From contig OZ024748.1 in the NCBI GenBank assembly GCA_964016885.1, forward strand, positions 26,993,515 through 27,057,514: a DNA stretch of 64,000 nucleotides, read 5' to 3'. This document shows positions 55,701-62,348 of the stretch, in pieces. Origin of the DNA: Eledone cirrhosa (Eukaryota; Mollusca; Cephalopoda; Octopoda; Eledonidae). Numbering within the stretch: the stretch's first letter is position 1; every line of letters begins with the position of its first letter. The position numbers and the translations under genes were made by a program. The notes under the pieces are model-generated. The model had not been told where the DNA came from, searched no databases, and was given only the letters and a program-made list of their open reading frames with translations.

Positions 55701-57957
55701 CATCATTTCATTTTACATCCGCTTTTTCCCTGCTTGCAAGGGTGGGATGGGAACTGATTCTGGCTTGATTTCTACAGCTGGATGCACTTCCTAACACCAA
55801 CCTCATTTACAGTGAGTGCTGGGTGCTTTTTTGCCGTGGCACCTCCATGACCACTTTGCAGTGGAATGATAGGGACCCCAGTCCCTATCATTTTTACATC
55901 TCATTTCTACAGCTGAGTAAACTGGAGCAATGTGAAATAAAGTGTCTTGCTCAAGGAAACAACACATCACTCGGTCTGAGAATTGAACTCACAACCTTTC
56001 GATTGCAAGGCCAATGCTCTAACCACTAAGCCATGTGCCTCACTCTCTCTCTATATATATCTATATCTATATCTATATTAGTCCAAGAGGTAATTAAGGA
56101 AATGAAAAATGGTAAGGCTGCTGGACCGTCGGGGATAGTTGTTGAGATGCTGAAGGCACCAGGAGAAGTAGGCACTAAACTGGTTGCACGCATCATCAAT
56201 CAAGCTATATATGGCAGTGTCATACCCAAAGACTGGTGCAGCAGTATCTTCATAAAATACAAGAATGTCTTGCTAAAGTGGTTTCAAGTAGTACAGGAAC
56301 GTTAAGAGTTAATAACGAGAAAATTAGTTATCTTAGTAAATTTCTCCAAATTTTTTATTATTTAAAAAGTATATTTGAAAATCACTGGTAGTATCTTTCA
56401 TAAGAAACATGGTAACAAAAGGATTCACATACCATGGTATGGGGATGGAGTTTCATTGACAAACTTCAGAAATTCTTCTGCTGAAGACAACACAACATCT
56501 CGTGGAAAGGCCTGGAGAAAGAGAGGTAGGAAAAAGATGAATCTACTACTACATTAAACATTAAATATGTTAAAATTAACTTAATTATGTATCTATAAAC
56601 TTGTAACTCTAATTCTCTATATTTTTGTTGGAATGGCAACAGAATTGATAATAATGATATATAATGCTGGTGTTTGTATGTCCAAGATGTTGCTAGTATT
56701 AGCATCCTATACTATCAATACCCCCCCCCCCCCCTCCCATGATACAAACCTGAACAGTGTGCAGTACCCCAGGTACAATGGACAGTATGGATAAAGCATT
56801 ACCCTGGGGAATAGCAAAGGTGACATATTGAAATAACCATTCCAGCTCACTGACAGTGGTGGTGCTGATGGTGGTGGTGGTGGTGATGATGTTGATGGTG
56901 AGTATGGTCACAAAAGTGAAGGTGATGATAATGGTGGTAATAATGATTATGTTAGTGATGATGATGTTATTCTTCAGCTCCAGGTCAGCCCTGTTTGGAT
57001 CTATGGTCAAAATGTACTCCAGCTTTGACCATCCTGTCTTTTATTCAGAAACAATGTATCTAGGATTACATCATCCAATCCGTCCATTTTAAAAAAGACT
57101 GTAGGGTGTGGTTTGAACAAGAATTAAATGCTATTTTTAGCAGCTCCAGAGACTTCATATATGCCTACTGATAATGAAAATAGCGATTGCTATGATGATG
57201 ATGATGATATTTTAAATGGGCAGTGGGTATGAACGCACTAAATTTTGTAGACCACCAAAGCTAGCAGTAAATAAATTTTGGCTGGTTTGAACTCCAACTG
57301 ACCATATAGAGTTGTCAGCCGAGGTGGTGGGGGACTGGTAAATAGAAAGAACACAAAAGGTTAGTGATTGTAGTTGAGTGGTCAGCCACCCACACCCTTG
57401 TGACTAAGCAGGGCTGTTGGTAGGTCCTGAAAATTAGAAGGGAACGGGCACTCCAAGCAAAAAACATTTTTTTAGTCCGCTTCCTTCCACCCAAAATTGT
57501 CTCGGAAATGTTACCTTTTAATCACGATATCTAGCGTCATTGAAATATGTACAACGGCTCAATTAATAAAGGACTCAAACATTTTCAACTTCGCATTTTC
57601 CTCTTTAATATACTTCGCCATAAGTAATATGACGTTGAGTGCTAGAAGTGAATTGCATCCTTATATACCGAATTTAAAGGAAATTACCAGCCGTGTAATT
57701 TCTTCAACAGAACAATAATCGACCATAATTAAATTTATAAAACACGTATACATTCCCTAATACATAACAATTTAATGGATTAAGGAACAAAGCCGTGTAG
57801 GAGCCAAATTTCATTTTTTTTTTTTTTTACATACGAGACATAAAATAAATACGGGCGGTGTACTGAAATGCAATAGTCGAAATAAATTGCTATTAGTGAT
57901 GGTGGAGGTGGTTATGATAATATATTTATATAATAAGAACATTTAAAAACTTACCAT
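37771..57957 (-). CDS. DNPEP: Aspartyl aminopeptidase (peptidase M18)
   Basis: This is a cytosolic di-zinc aminopeptidase that removes N-terminal Asp/Glu. The coding exons in order are 57957-57955, 56511-56433, 51669-51581, 50843-50730, 49611-49486, 48941-48817, 47239-47161, 44136-44029, 43709-43632, 43311-43231, 43110-42956, 41015-40976, 40220-40119, 38093-37926 and 37818-37771. All have AG/GT borders and compatible phases, giving 464 aa (human 475). The first exon contributes only ATG. Metal-site residues by family alignment are His88/Asp90 ([10 protein letters not shown]), Asp257 (SPRLDN), Glu293-Glu294 (YDNEE), Asp336 ([11 protein letters not shown]) and His430 (LSMHSIRE), all present. 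Other landmarks are [29 protein letters not shown] and [10 protein letters not shown]. It ends [14 protein letters not shown]. The exons look intact, and the 20-kb span is due to transposon-filled introns. Confidence 0.95.
38139..38250 (-). mobile_element. SINE A, truncated (DNPEP intron 13)
   Basis: The TAATTGTTTCTACTTTTGGC to AACCTCAGCGGGAT portion only. The tRNA head is replaced by a LINE-tail-like segment (38255-38330, ATCATCATCACC...CCACGCTAGC). Confidence 0.8.
38371..39398. mobile_element. pogo/Tigger-like nonautonomous element
   Basis: The left end CACTAAAATTCTGTTATAA mirrors the right end, whose complement reads CAGTAAAATTCCATTATAA. Both are flanked by TA (38369-38370, 39399-39400). 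The interior repeats GTTATAACGAGATT motifs near both ends, and no transposase is visible. TA duplication plus CAGT-type ends suggests a pogo/Tigger-class MITE. A second MITE is nested at 38569-38853. Confidence 0.65.
38569..38853. mobile_element. Nested pogo-like MITE, 285 bp
   Basis: Ends CAGTGTACACCCGGCATTCG and (complement of right end) CAGTTGTCCCCTGGTATTCA are imperfect inverted repeats flanked by TA on both sides. The internal TTTCCGCG/CGCGGAA-type palindromes are weak. It inserted into the larger element that surrounds it. Confidence 0.65.
39640..40086 (-). mobile_element. Old SINE A interrupted by a MITE
   Basis: TTTCCGATTTAGGCACAAG (39640) and TTGCATTACTGGTGCTTTATT to CAATACTGCCGATCCACC (39945-40086) are the two parts of one diverged SINE A. 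The 39697-39930 element is inserted between them. Confidence 0.75.
39697..39930. mobile_element. piggyBac-like MITE, 234 bp
   Basis: The ends CCCTTTAGCATTTA and TAAATGCTAAAGGG are perfect inverted repeats. The right flank is TTAA (39931-39934) and the left flank is TCAA, a one-base decay of TTAA. The interior (GAGAACAATACCTTAACATAAG) is the inverse of sequence at about 36312-36342, linking it to the element at 36278-36895. Confidence 0.7.
41045..41280 (-). mobile_element. SINE A, diverged (DNPEP intron 11)
   Basis: TTCTAATTTAGGCACAAGGCC to CCGAGACTGTCAATCCAC. It carries an insertion-like GTAGAGAGGGGAAAGTTGAG block shared with the next copies, marking an older SINE subfamily. It starts immediately after exon 12's acceptor side. 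Confidence 0.75.
41283..41500 (-). mobile_element. SINE A, diverged (DNPEP intron 11)
   Basis: This is a second copy of the same older subfamily (TTTTTAATTTAGGCGCAAGG to TTCTGCCATTCCACC). It lies head to tail with the previous one and ends in an ATCATCATCATTG LINE-tail-like sequence. Confidence 0.7.
41547..41865. mobile_element. hAT-family MITE with 8-bp target duplication
   Basis: An identical 8-bp direct repeat GGTTAGAC lies on both sides (41539-41546, 41866-41873). The ends are TAGGGGCATGCAAC and, complementing the right side, CAGGGGTGTGCAAC, then GGCGGCCTGCGGGCC-type sequence. An 8-bp duplication with CAGGGG...GGCC ends is diagnostic of hAT elements. The 319-bp interior lacks a transposase, and the short ORFs in it are not supported. 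It landed in a LINE-tail repeat. Confidence 0.85.
41880..42108 (-). mobile_element. SINE A, diverged
   Basis: AACTTTTTCTAACAGTGGCAC to TTACTGTAAATCCACTGCC, with the GGGAGAAAGGGAAAGTTGAT block of the older subfamily. Confidence 0.7.
42130..42330 (-). mobile_element. SINE A, diverged
   Basis: TTTTCTGATTTAGGCACAAC to GCTCCACCAACAATCAAC with box B GGCGGGACTTGAACTCAG. Flanked on both sides by (AAT)n. Confidence 0.75.
42354..42531 (-). mobile_element. SINE A, young copy
   Basis: TTGTTTCTACTTTTGGCAC to CCTCTACCGATACTGCC, nearly identical to the copies at 114 and 36663. Flanked by (AAT)n. Confidence 0.85.
42539..42728 (-). mobile_element. SINE A, young copy
   Basis: TAATTATTTCTACTTTTGGC to CGATACTGCCAAACCACC, arranged head to tail with its neighbours and separated by only a few bases. 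Confidence 0.85.
42733..42920 (-). mobile_element. SINE A, young copy
   Basis: TAATTGTTTCTACTTTAGGC to CTGCCAATTCACCGCCC, followed by (AAT)n and, about 35 bp on, by the end of DNPEP exon 11. Confidence 0.85.
43380..43610. repeat. (ACC)n/(AAC)n low-complexity tract (DNPEP intron 9)
   Basis: Imperfect ACC/ACA triplet repeats produce long Thr/Pro or Val/Gly reading frames on the two strands. It lies between DNPEP exons 9 and 10. Confidence 0.85.
43690..43985. repeat. Decayed duplications overlapping DNPEP exon 9 start
   Basis: The block CTTCACATATTCCACCAATA plus about 75 bp beyond it (43687-43785) recurs at about 43896-43985 with roughly 80% identity by eye, and its first about 30 bp again at about 43804. 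On the - strand the far copy reads as an acceptor AG followed by codons V-I-G-R-I-C-E-K-F, mirroring the true exon start V-I-G-G-I-C-E-E-F. It is an exon-end duplication inside intron 8. Confidence 0.7.
44370..44790 (+). mobile_element. Third-family LINE, RT C-terminal fragment
   Basis: It encodes, with breaks, [19 protein letters not shown] (about 44410-44468), [19 protein letters not shown] and [17 protein letters not shown] (44564-44685), the post-YADD region of a non-LTR reverse transcriptase. It is the same family as 48060-48800 and distinct from the RTE-like LINEs. Confidence 0.75.
45065..46224 (-). mobile_element. RTE-like LINE, truncated at both RT and tail
   Basis: On the - strand it starts in [18 protein letters not shown] (46224), continues through [13 protein letters not shown] and [11 protein letters not shown], and the CLIC finger pair. 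A frame break near 45730 is followed by the C-terminal domain ([15 protein letters not shown] region about 45600) and the GCAGGGAAAAGAGGACATAAAA-type end at 45070. The Asp pair of the active site is retained. Confidence 0.88.
46743..47062 (-). mobile_element. SINE B, full-length
   Basis: On the - strand a tRNA-like head (box A TGGCTTAGTGGTTAGAGC at about 47037-47054 and box B GAGTTCAATTCTCAC near 47005-47019) is followed by the TTGCTCCAGTTTACTCAGC body. The 3' tail (TTGGTGTTAGGAAGGGCATC to CTTGCAAGCAGGGAAAAAGC) is the same tail as the RTE-like LINEs. It is the best model for SINE B. Confidence 0.85.
47500..47792 (+). mobile_element. Diverged LINE/SINE 3' tail
   Basis: Degraded GTGCCACAACAAAAAGCACCC blocks, then CTGTGACTCATGCCAGCATGG and a GATGATGAT-type tail ending at 47792. 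The apparent ORF on the other strand is not supported. Confidence 0.55.
48060..48800 (+). mobile_element. Third-family LINE, RT C-terminal fragment
   Basis: It encodes [20 protein letters not shown], then a [19 protein letters not shown] segment, [19 protein letters not shown] and [19 protein letters not shown] up to a stop at 48525. [18 protein letters not shown] and related text in other frames follow to about 48790. It inserted only about 15-20 bp from the splice donor of DNPEP exon 6 (antisense to the gene). Confidence 0.8.
51983..53259 (+). mobile_element. mariner (D34D) transposon, inactivated
   Basis: Length is 1277 bp. Imperfect inverted repeats of about 30 bp (CGAGGGGGGATCAAAAAGTT on the left, complement CGAGGGGGAGATCAAAATGT on the right) are flanked by TA. 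The transposase is on the + strand. The N-terminal helix-turn-helix part (52142-52357) and the catalytic part (frame of 52317-52970, continuing to 53182) are split by a frameshift near 52335-52350 in an A-run. The acidic triad is visible: ITGDETW, HDNAPAH, and SPDLAPSD 34 residues later. A TAG stop replaces the usual Tyr just before SPDLAPSD (52968-52970). It lies in DNPEP intron 2, antisense to the gene. Confidence 0.92.
53335..53960 (+). mobile_element. Unclassified nonautonomous repeat (ACCCGGCGTTGC family), copy 1
   Basis: It begins ATACTAGCAGTGGTACCCGG and ends in ACACACAGAGACAGACATCC. Internal sub-repeats (CCTCAAAAAAACCCTAA..., TTTTCACCTAATG) recur at about 53590-53630 and 53740-53790. 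The start and end wording is shared with the copy at 54511-54860. The class is not certain. Confidence 0.6.
54050..54190 (+). mobile_element. Partial copy of the same repeat, 3' end only
   Basis: ACTCCCCGAAACATAAGTAT to ACACACAGACAGACATCCTC duplicates the end of copy 1 (53826-53945). Confidence 0.6.
54186..54510. repeat. ATATAACATAAC minisatellite
   Basis: A tandem array of roughly 20-28-bp AT-rich units containing AATATAACATAACATAT. Long Tyr/Ile/Cys/Met reading frames on the - strand are artefacts. Confidence 0.9.
54511..54860 (+). mobile_element. Unclassified nonautonomous repeat, copy 2
   Basis: It starts ATACTAGCAGATTTACCCGG and ends ACACACACACATCCTCACTT followed by TATATATATAAAG. The start differs from copy 1 by only a few bases while the interiors differ, so the family is heterogeneous inside with conserved ends. 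Confidence 0.6.
54881..55087. repeat. Foldback element, ~98-bp arms
   Basis: Arms 54881-54978 and 54990-55087 are imperfect reverse complements around an 11-nt loop, with an inner perfect block AGATCGTTCATCAGACA/TGTCTGATGAACGATCT and CATTACCAAAGGTTTCAGGA/TCCTGAAACCTTTGGTAATG. Ends are TTTAATTA/TTTAATTAAA. It is probably a MITE. It lies in DNPEP intron 2. Confidence 0.8.
55148..55292 (-). mobile_element. RTE-like LINE scrap (RT N-terminal part)
   Basis: On the - strand it reads [20 protein letters not shown] and continues to VGTKLVA. It starts exactly at GTCCAAGAGG next to a (TA)n tract, the same break as the inverted scrap at 56080. Confidence 0.8.
55420..55600 (-). mobile_element. RT fragment of a fourth LINE family
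   Basis: On the - strand it reads [20 protein letters not shown] and a following [11 protein letters not shown] segment, equivalent to the F/YADD box and downstream helix of a non-LTR reverse transcriptase. The catalytic box is FAND, so one Asp is lost. Wording differs from the other three families. Confidence 0.65.
55690..56042 (-). mobile_element. SINE B, full-length
   Basis: It has the same layout as 46743-47062: (CATCAT)n tail, GCTTGCAAGGGTGGGATGGG, TGGATGCACTTCCTAACACC, the body with CATTTCTACAGCTGAGTAAA, and a tRNA-like head ending CTAACCACTAAGCCATGTGC. Box A and B are on the - strand. Confidence 0.87.
56076..56262 (+). mobile_element. RTE-like LINE scrap (RT N-terminal part)
   Basis: It reads [39 protein letters not shown] and [10 protein letters not shown], then stops matching the family. 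It is an inverted near-duplicate of 55148-55292 with the same left break and ends about 170 bp from DNPEP exon 2. Confidence 0.85.
56857..56980. repeat. (GGTGAT)n low-complexity tract
   Basis: Imperfect GGTGGT/GATGATG repeats in DNPEP intron 1. Met-Val-rich frames across it are not genes. A C homopolymer sits at 56721-56734. Confidence 0.85.
57000..57950. other. DNPEP intron 1, nothing further recognised
   Basis: Unique-looking noncoding sequence between exon 2 and the ATG exon. The 73-codon ORF at 57497-57718 has no motif or family resemblance. Confidence 0.5.
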
Positions 57958-58030
57958 TTTGAGAAATAAACACGCTCGCAGCTCTGAAGCTCTCTAATGT
58001 GCAACTCCAACCTGACAACCGGCTCTTTCT

Positions 58031-58072
58031 TTATATAATACTTTCTAAATATTCATCCGTCTGACCCGCCCC
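58031..58072 (-). promoter_or_regulatory. DNPEP promoter: TATA box and GC box
   Basis: On the - strand TATTATATAA (58040-58031) lies about 75 bp before the start codon at 57957, and an Sp1-type GGGGCGGGTC lies just upstream (58072-58063). The 5' UTR would start near 58010 and run to the ATG, which is followed directly by a GTAAGT donor. Confidence 0.65.
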
Positions 58073-58264
58073 TTCTCTTTTATACTTTATTGTTATTTGT
58101 TTATTTTATAACTAAACATATAATTGAATTATGATACATCATGTGATTTTAAAAAAAGTTTGACATTATCATTATCATGAATCAGCAAATATTACATGAA
58201 AAAATTTACATGTATAGTTCGTATATGCTCTGATCACGGAATATTTTTAATCCGTGTTTGTACT

Positions 58265-58380
58265 CTCTACCTAAAGTAATCCCTCTTCGGGTCGGATCGC
58301 AATCGATTTCTTTCAGAGAAAGAATCAAAGCCCAGTTTGGACTGATACTTTATCGACCTCGAAAGGTGAAATGTTTGTAT
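58265..58380 (-). mobile_element. Very old SINE A fragment
   Basis: GACTGATACTTTATCGACCTCGAAAGG echoes the SINE A body, and GGGTCGGATCGCAATCGATTTC a decayed neighbour. Only the middle is recognisable. Confidence 0.4.
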
Positions 58381-58499
58381 ATATATAAAATAAATAAATA
58401 AAAAATAAAGTTACACCCTTTGTGATTATACGACTAATACCGAAGAGAACAGAGGAGACTTGTAGCGAAATCTATTCGCACACACTGACGCCCAAACGG

Positions 58500-58625
58500 T
58501 ACCTAGCTGCATTTTTTTTTATCTGAGTTGATGTCAGTTTGTCTGGAATGGCTGGTCAGCTCGAAGTGAAAGTGAGATAAATTCTTCAATTCATGACCAG
58601 ACATTTCACTGCGAACATGCTACAA
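58500..58625 (+). repeat. Dispersed repeat, copy 1
   Basis: TATCTGAGTTGATGTCAGTTTGTCTGG and GAAAGTGAGATAAATTC match the better copies at 59250 and 60640. The family is unknown. Its proximity to a Helitron helicase scrap suggests, but does not prove, a Helitron-derived repeat. Confidence 0.5.
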
Positions 58626-59224
58626 GCCTGAGCAATTACTTCGTCATCTTCGTCAACAACAACTGCCAGATTCAAAACAGGACATACCCCAAAATTACTA
58701 AAAAAAACAAAAAAAGGAAGGAAAGCACCGACACACAAAAATCTGAGCTCTTAATTGTTTAGAACAATTCTTTCTTTTTTCTTCTGTGTTGTATATGAAT
58801 GTTGACTGTACTGTATTAAATACCTGCATGCACATCGTGTTTTGCAATTGTTTACACACTCTATATTAAATGTTTGCATGCACACGCAAACTTGATTCAT
58901 GTAGGGATATTGGGAGATTTTCTAACTCAACTAGTTGACGTAACGGTCTGCAACACTGCCTACATTGAAAGAGACTCGCAAAATAAAATGAATGAAAAGA
59001 CGCATTTGTTGCTTGCAATTGCACATATCGCCGATAGGTTTGTGTCAATCTAGTCACAAATTCCCAACTCACTGCGGAATGCACTTTGTTTTTTTCAGTA
59101 TATGTTGAACGACTCGGCTGCATATAACTAAAGCCAGCATAAATCTCGATCCCACACATTTTTTTTTTTCAAGTCGTGTTCTGGCATTTCGTTACCTCTT
59201 TTATTGTCGATCTGGGCGGGGAAG

Positions 59225-59470
59225 TAATGTAGCGAAATCTAGTTACCATTTCTCTTTTATCTGAGTTGGTGTCAGTTTATCTGGAGTGGCTTAAGGTGAA
59301 AGCGAAATAAGTTCTTCTTTTGTCTGGTTCCTCGGAAGAGAAGCATCACTTCGATCTGCTCAAGCAAGTAGCGAGATGTAGCACTTAGAAAAAATAAATT
59401 TCAGTTCTGTCGACAAATGCCCGACAGCAATTCTTCCATCGGCACTTCAACAACACAGAATCATCTGCCT
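59225..59470 (+). repeat. Dispersed repeat, copy 2
   Basis: TATCTGAGTTGGTGTCAGTTT, GATCTGCTCAAGCAAGTAGCGAG, TGTAGCACTTAG and CAATTCTTCCATCGGCACTTCAAC appear in the same order as in copy 3. Confidence 0.65.
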
Positions 59471-60019
59471 TATCAGGATCCTCCAGCAAAACACAAAAGA
59501 CTTTTCGAACACTGCATTCATTTGTGAGTGCTGTCTTTATACTTTTTTTGATTCGAAGTGATCATATTATTTCCCCCTTTTTAACTGAAGTGTAGTAAAG
59601 TTTTATATCTAATCAAAATTATTGTATGTCTCATGTTTATTTGTTTATTTACCATCCCTCTTTCATAACAACACTAACTTCGCTTCAGACTTCAATGAAT
59701 TATCTATATCCTTAAAAAAAGGAAGTTTGTTTGTACGTTGACCGCTAATGACTCTAAATAAATTTGATAATTAAGGCTTTTCGTATTTTCAACTAATCTG
59801 ACCTCCATCAAGCGCGCTGTCGACTTATTTTCTGAAAATGGAAAGGAGGTGGCGAGTTGGGGGGAAAATTTACTGCTGTTTCTAGCACACAGATACTGTC
59901 TGGTTGTCCCTCCTCTCTCCAGCTAACTAAAACTTTACGTTTTTTTCGTTTGTTGTCAGCTGGTCTGACAAGGAGGGACTTTGTGAAAGAGTAATCATTG
60001 TCCCCAAATACATCACTGA

Positions 60020-60332
60020 ATGCCATCAACAAAATTCCTCACAAATGATCCTTGGTAGTAGCCAGACCTATAAATCTATCGATAAAGTTGTCGACGAGGT
60101 CGATGCTGTCAAATTATCTCGTTGAATTTCTCAACAATCTGTCCAGTATGCTGCCCTACCTTGAATTGGAGAAGGGCATAGTCACCATGTTTCTCAGAAA
60201 CTTAGATCAGCCAAGATTGTGCAATGGGAAGCGTATAGTTATGACTGAACTACAGCCTCACATTATCGAAGCAAACTCCTCACTGGATGTGGCAAGGGAA
60301 ATATCGCATTTATACCTAGAATGCTACTAATA
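60020..60332 (+). pseudogene. Helitron PIF1-like helicase remnant
   Basis: Two frames carry consecutive pieces of the C-terminal end of a Helitron Rep-helicase: YKSIDKVVDEVDAVKLS (about 60069-60119), then EFLNNLSSML and EKGIVTMFLRNLDQPRLCNG followed by KRIVMTELQ (60125-60260). The MFLRNLD..RLCNG..IVTEL wording is the conserved last helicase motif of the PIF1 family as found in Helitrons. A frameshift separates the parts, and the Rep nickase and Walker motifs are absent. It lies between copies 2 and 3 of the dispersed repeat. Confidence 0.75.
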
Positions 60333-60621
60333 CCAACATATGTTCCCTTTAATTTCAAATGAATGCAATTCCCAGTGAGAATCAGTTACACAATGACCAT
60401 TAACAGTCAAACCCTGCAGGTTGTCGGCCTCCATCTAGAAGAGGGCTGTTTCTATATGGTCAATTGTATGCAGGTTATTCCAAATTAGGAAGACCTCTCA
60501 AATTCTTCATACATGTTCCAAAGAAAAAAGTTAATATATACTGAAGTTCTGTAAATGTTATGGAAAGCATTGTTGTAGAGAAATTCCTTCACACACGGAT
60601 GATCCCCCCCCCCCCCGGATG

Positions 60622-60850
60622 ACACCTAGTTGTCGTTTCACTATTATCGGAGTTGACGTCAGTTTGAGATGAAAAGAAAATAACTTTTGTTTTCAGTCAG
60701 TCTACTCTGGTCCCCGGAAAGAGACAATTCAGACCGACCTGCTCAAGCAACTAGCAAGCTGTAGCACTTCGCAAAACACTTCGGCCCTCTCGACAAGGGT
60801 TCCGCAACATTCTTCCATCTGCAATTCAACACATCAACGAAGTTGAATCG
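60622..60850 (+). repeat. Dispersed repeat, copy 3
   Basis: TATCGGAGTTGACGTCAGTTTG, GACCTGCTCAAGCAACTAGC, GCTGTAGCACTTCGC and CATTCTTCCATCTGCAATTCAAC match copy 2. Preceded by a C homopolymer at about 60605-60617. Confidence 0.65.
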
Positions 60851-61861
60851 AGGTACCCGAGCCACGCAAGTCACATGCAACATCTCTCCACCCTGCTTGT
60901 TGGCAGGCAGAGCGCACTAGCGGTCTCCCACTTATATAGTGGATGAGTGAGTGTGATCTTTGGCAGTACTGTGTGAGAACTCCATATACGTCAGCTCCAT
61001 CAGACCTCGCCAGCGATGTATAGTCTAATCATAACCGCGAGACTTTCGAGGACTAAATGAGTATAAAGGAATTTTTGTGAAAGAACATAGAGAGAGACGT
61101 TATAATATTAAAAAAAAAATGATTATGAGGTAAAAAAAATCATACCCAGCAAACTTAATAAAGTAGGTGCTAGCATACTTGATGGAGTAAGCTATAAGTC
61201 GCGCTTTCTTTGTGTTTATAGTGTTTGGGTTTCACGCTTTGATCCGTACGTAAGCGATATAAAAAGTCTGTCTCGAGCCCGGATGAGCATCAGGGTGGTG
61301 CTTTTTCGGGTTTCCGATATATTTCACGCATGTGGTAGTGATTTTTGTTATCACGCGACACCTCCAGCGTGTATATTTGTTTACAACACCGATATTTATA
61401 GAAAGTGAATATCGAAATTACTAACCCGTCCTATGAAGTAGCACACTGCTGATACGATTAATAAAAAAAAACTACGATTTATCTACGAGTATAAACGGTA
61501 ATTTAGAAAATTATAATTGAATCGGAGGAGGGTGATAAAGGAAAAATGCTGAAGAACATCTGGTAAAAAATTTCAGACTAACAGTTAGTTATTTTTTCGA
61601 TTGGTGATATAAGCGGCTATTTTTAAATGTCTCGATTATCGATCATTGAAATAATAATAAAAAATCTAAAGAAATAAACAAAATAAAAGAGAATGTATAT
61701 TTTCACAACTAAAACCAATATTTTCCATGATTAATTATCAGGAATAACGATAAGAGTGACTAATACAATTTTGGTGACAAACTATTGTCATGACACATTT
61801 GTCGTTGTCGTAAACGACTTTCCTTGTCTTTAGATGCACTTTTGTGTTTATTTTTCTGACA

Positions 61862-62286
61862 ATGGCAGGCCTTTACATTTCTCCGTTAACCGACCCGACC
61901 CATTCTTTGGAATCTCACACATCGGACATCAACGGACTTACTTTTTCTAAACATGTCATGGCTAGCTGTGCAGGTGACAAAACCGTCAGGTTGTGGTCGT
62001 ATCCCGGATTCGTAGAACTATGTCCGCTTTCACCCCTCTTAGGACATTCTCTCTATGTAAACTCTTGTGCATTTAATCCCTCTGGAACTTTACTGGCATC
62101 TTGTTCAACAGACGGTAAACTTATAGTTTGGAATCTAAACACAGGACAACAAGAAGCTGCCACCGAGCACAAGTCAAAAGGTGGTATACGGGTGTGTAAG
62201 TTTTCGCCGAACGGTTTTTACCTCGTGTCAGGAAGTGATGACGAAACATTATGTATTTGGGAAGCTTCTTCTTTACATTTCATAAC
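61862..62286 (+). CDS. WDSUB1: WD40-repeat protein, first coding exon (WDSUB1-like), partial
   Basis: The exon starts at ATG 61862 (MAGLYISP). An in-frame GTG 18 bp upstream is not needed. It ends ...SSLHFI-AC|GTAAGT at 62286, giving 141 codons plus two bases. Three WD40 blades are visible: HTSDINGLTF...DKTVRLWS, VNSCAFNPSGTLLASCSTDG with LIVWN, and IRVCKFSPNGFYLVSGSDDE with LCIWE. Residue-by-residue wording follows the N terminus of WDSUB1, a WD repeat/SAM/U-box protein thought to be a ubiquitin ligase. The SAM and U-box would lie downstream, beyond the window or in unseen exons, so the assignment rests on the WD part only. Another WD40 protein remains possible. Confidence 0.75.
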
Positions 62287-62301
62287 GTAAGTTTAAAAAA
62301 A

Positions 62302-62304
62302 AAA

Positions 62305-62344
<40 letters not shown>
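62302..62344. repeat. (TA)n microsatellite
   Basis: Immediately after the WD40 exon donor, in intron 1. Confidence 0.95.

Positions 62345-62348
<4 letters not shown>

Noticed and set aside
57497..57718. 73-codon ORF in DNPEP intron 1
   Set aside because: No motif, no splice context and no similarity that I can recognise. Length is within chance in AT-rich DNA.
61844..61861. Upstream GTG start for the WD40 exon
   Set aside because: Eukaryotic initiation favours the in-frame ATG at 61862. The upstream codons are hydrophobic and not conserved with WD40 relatives.
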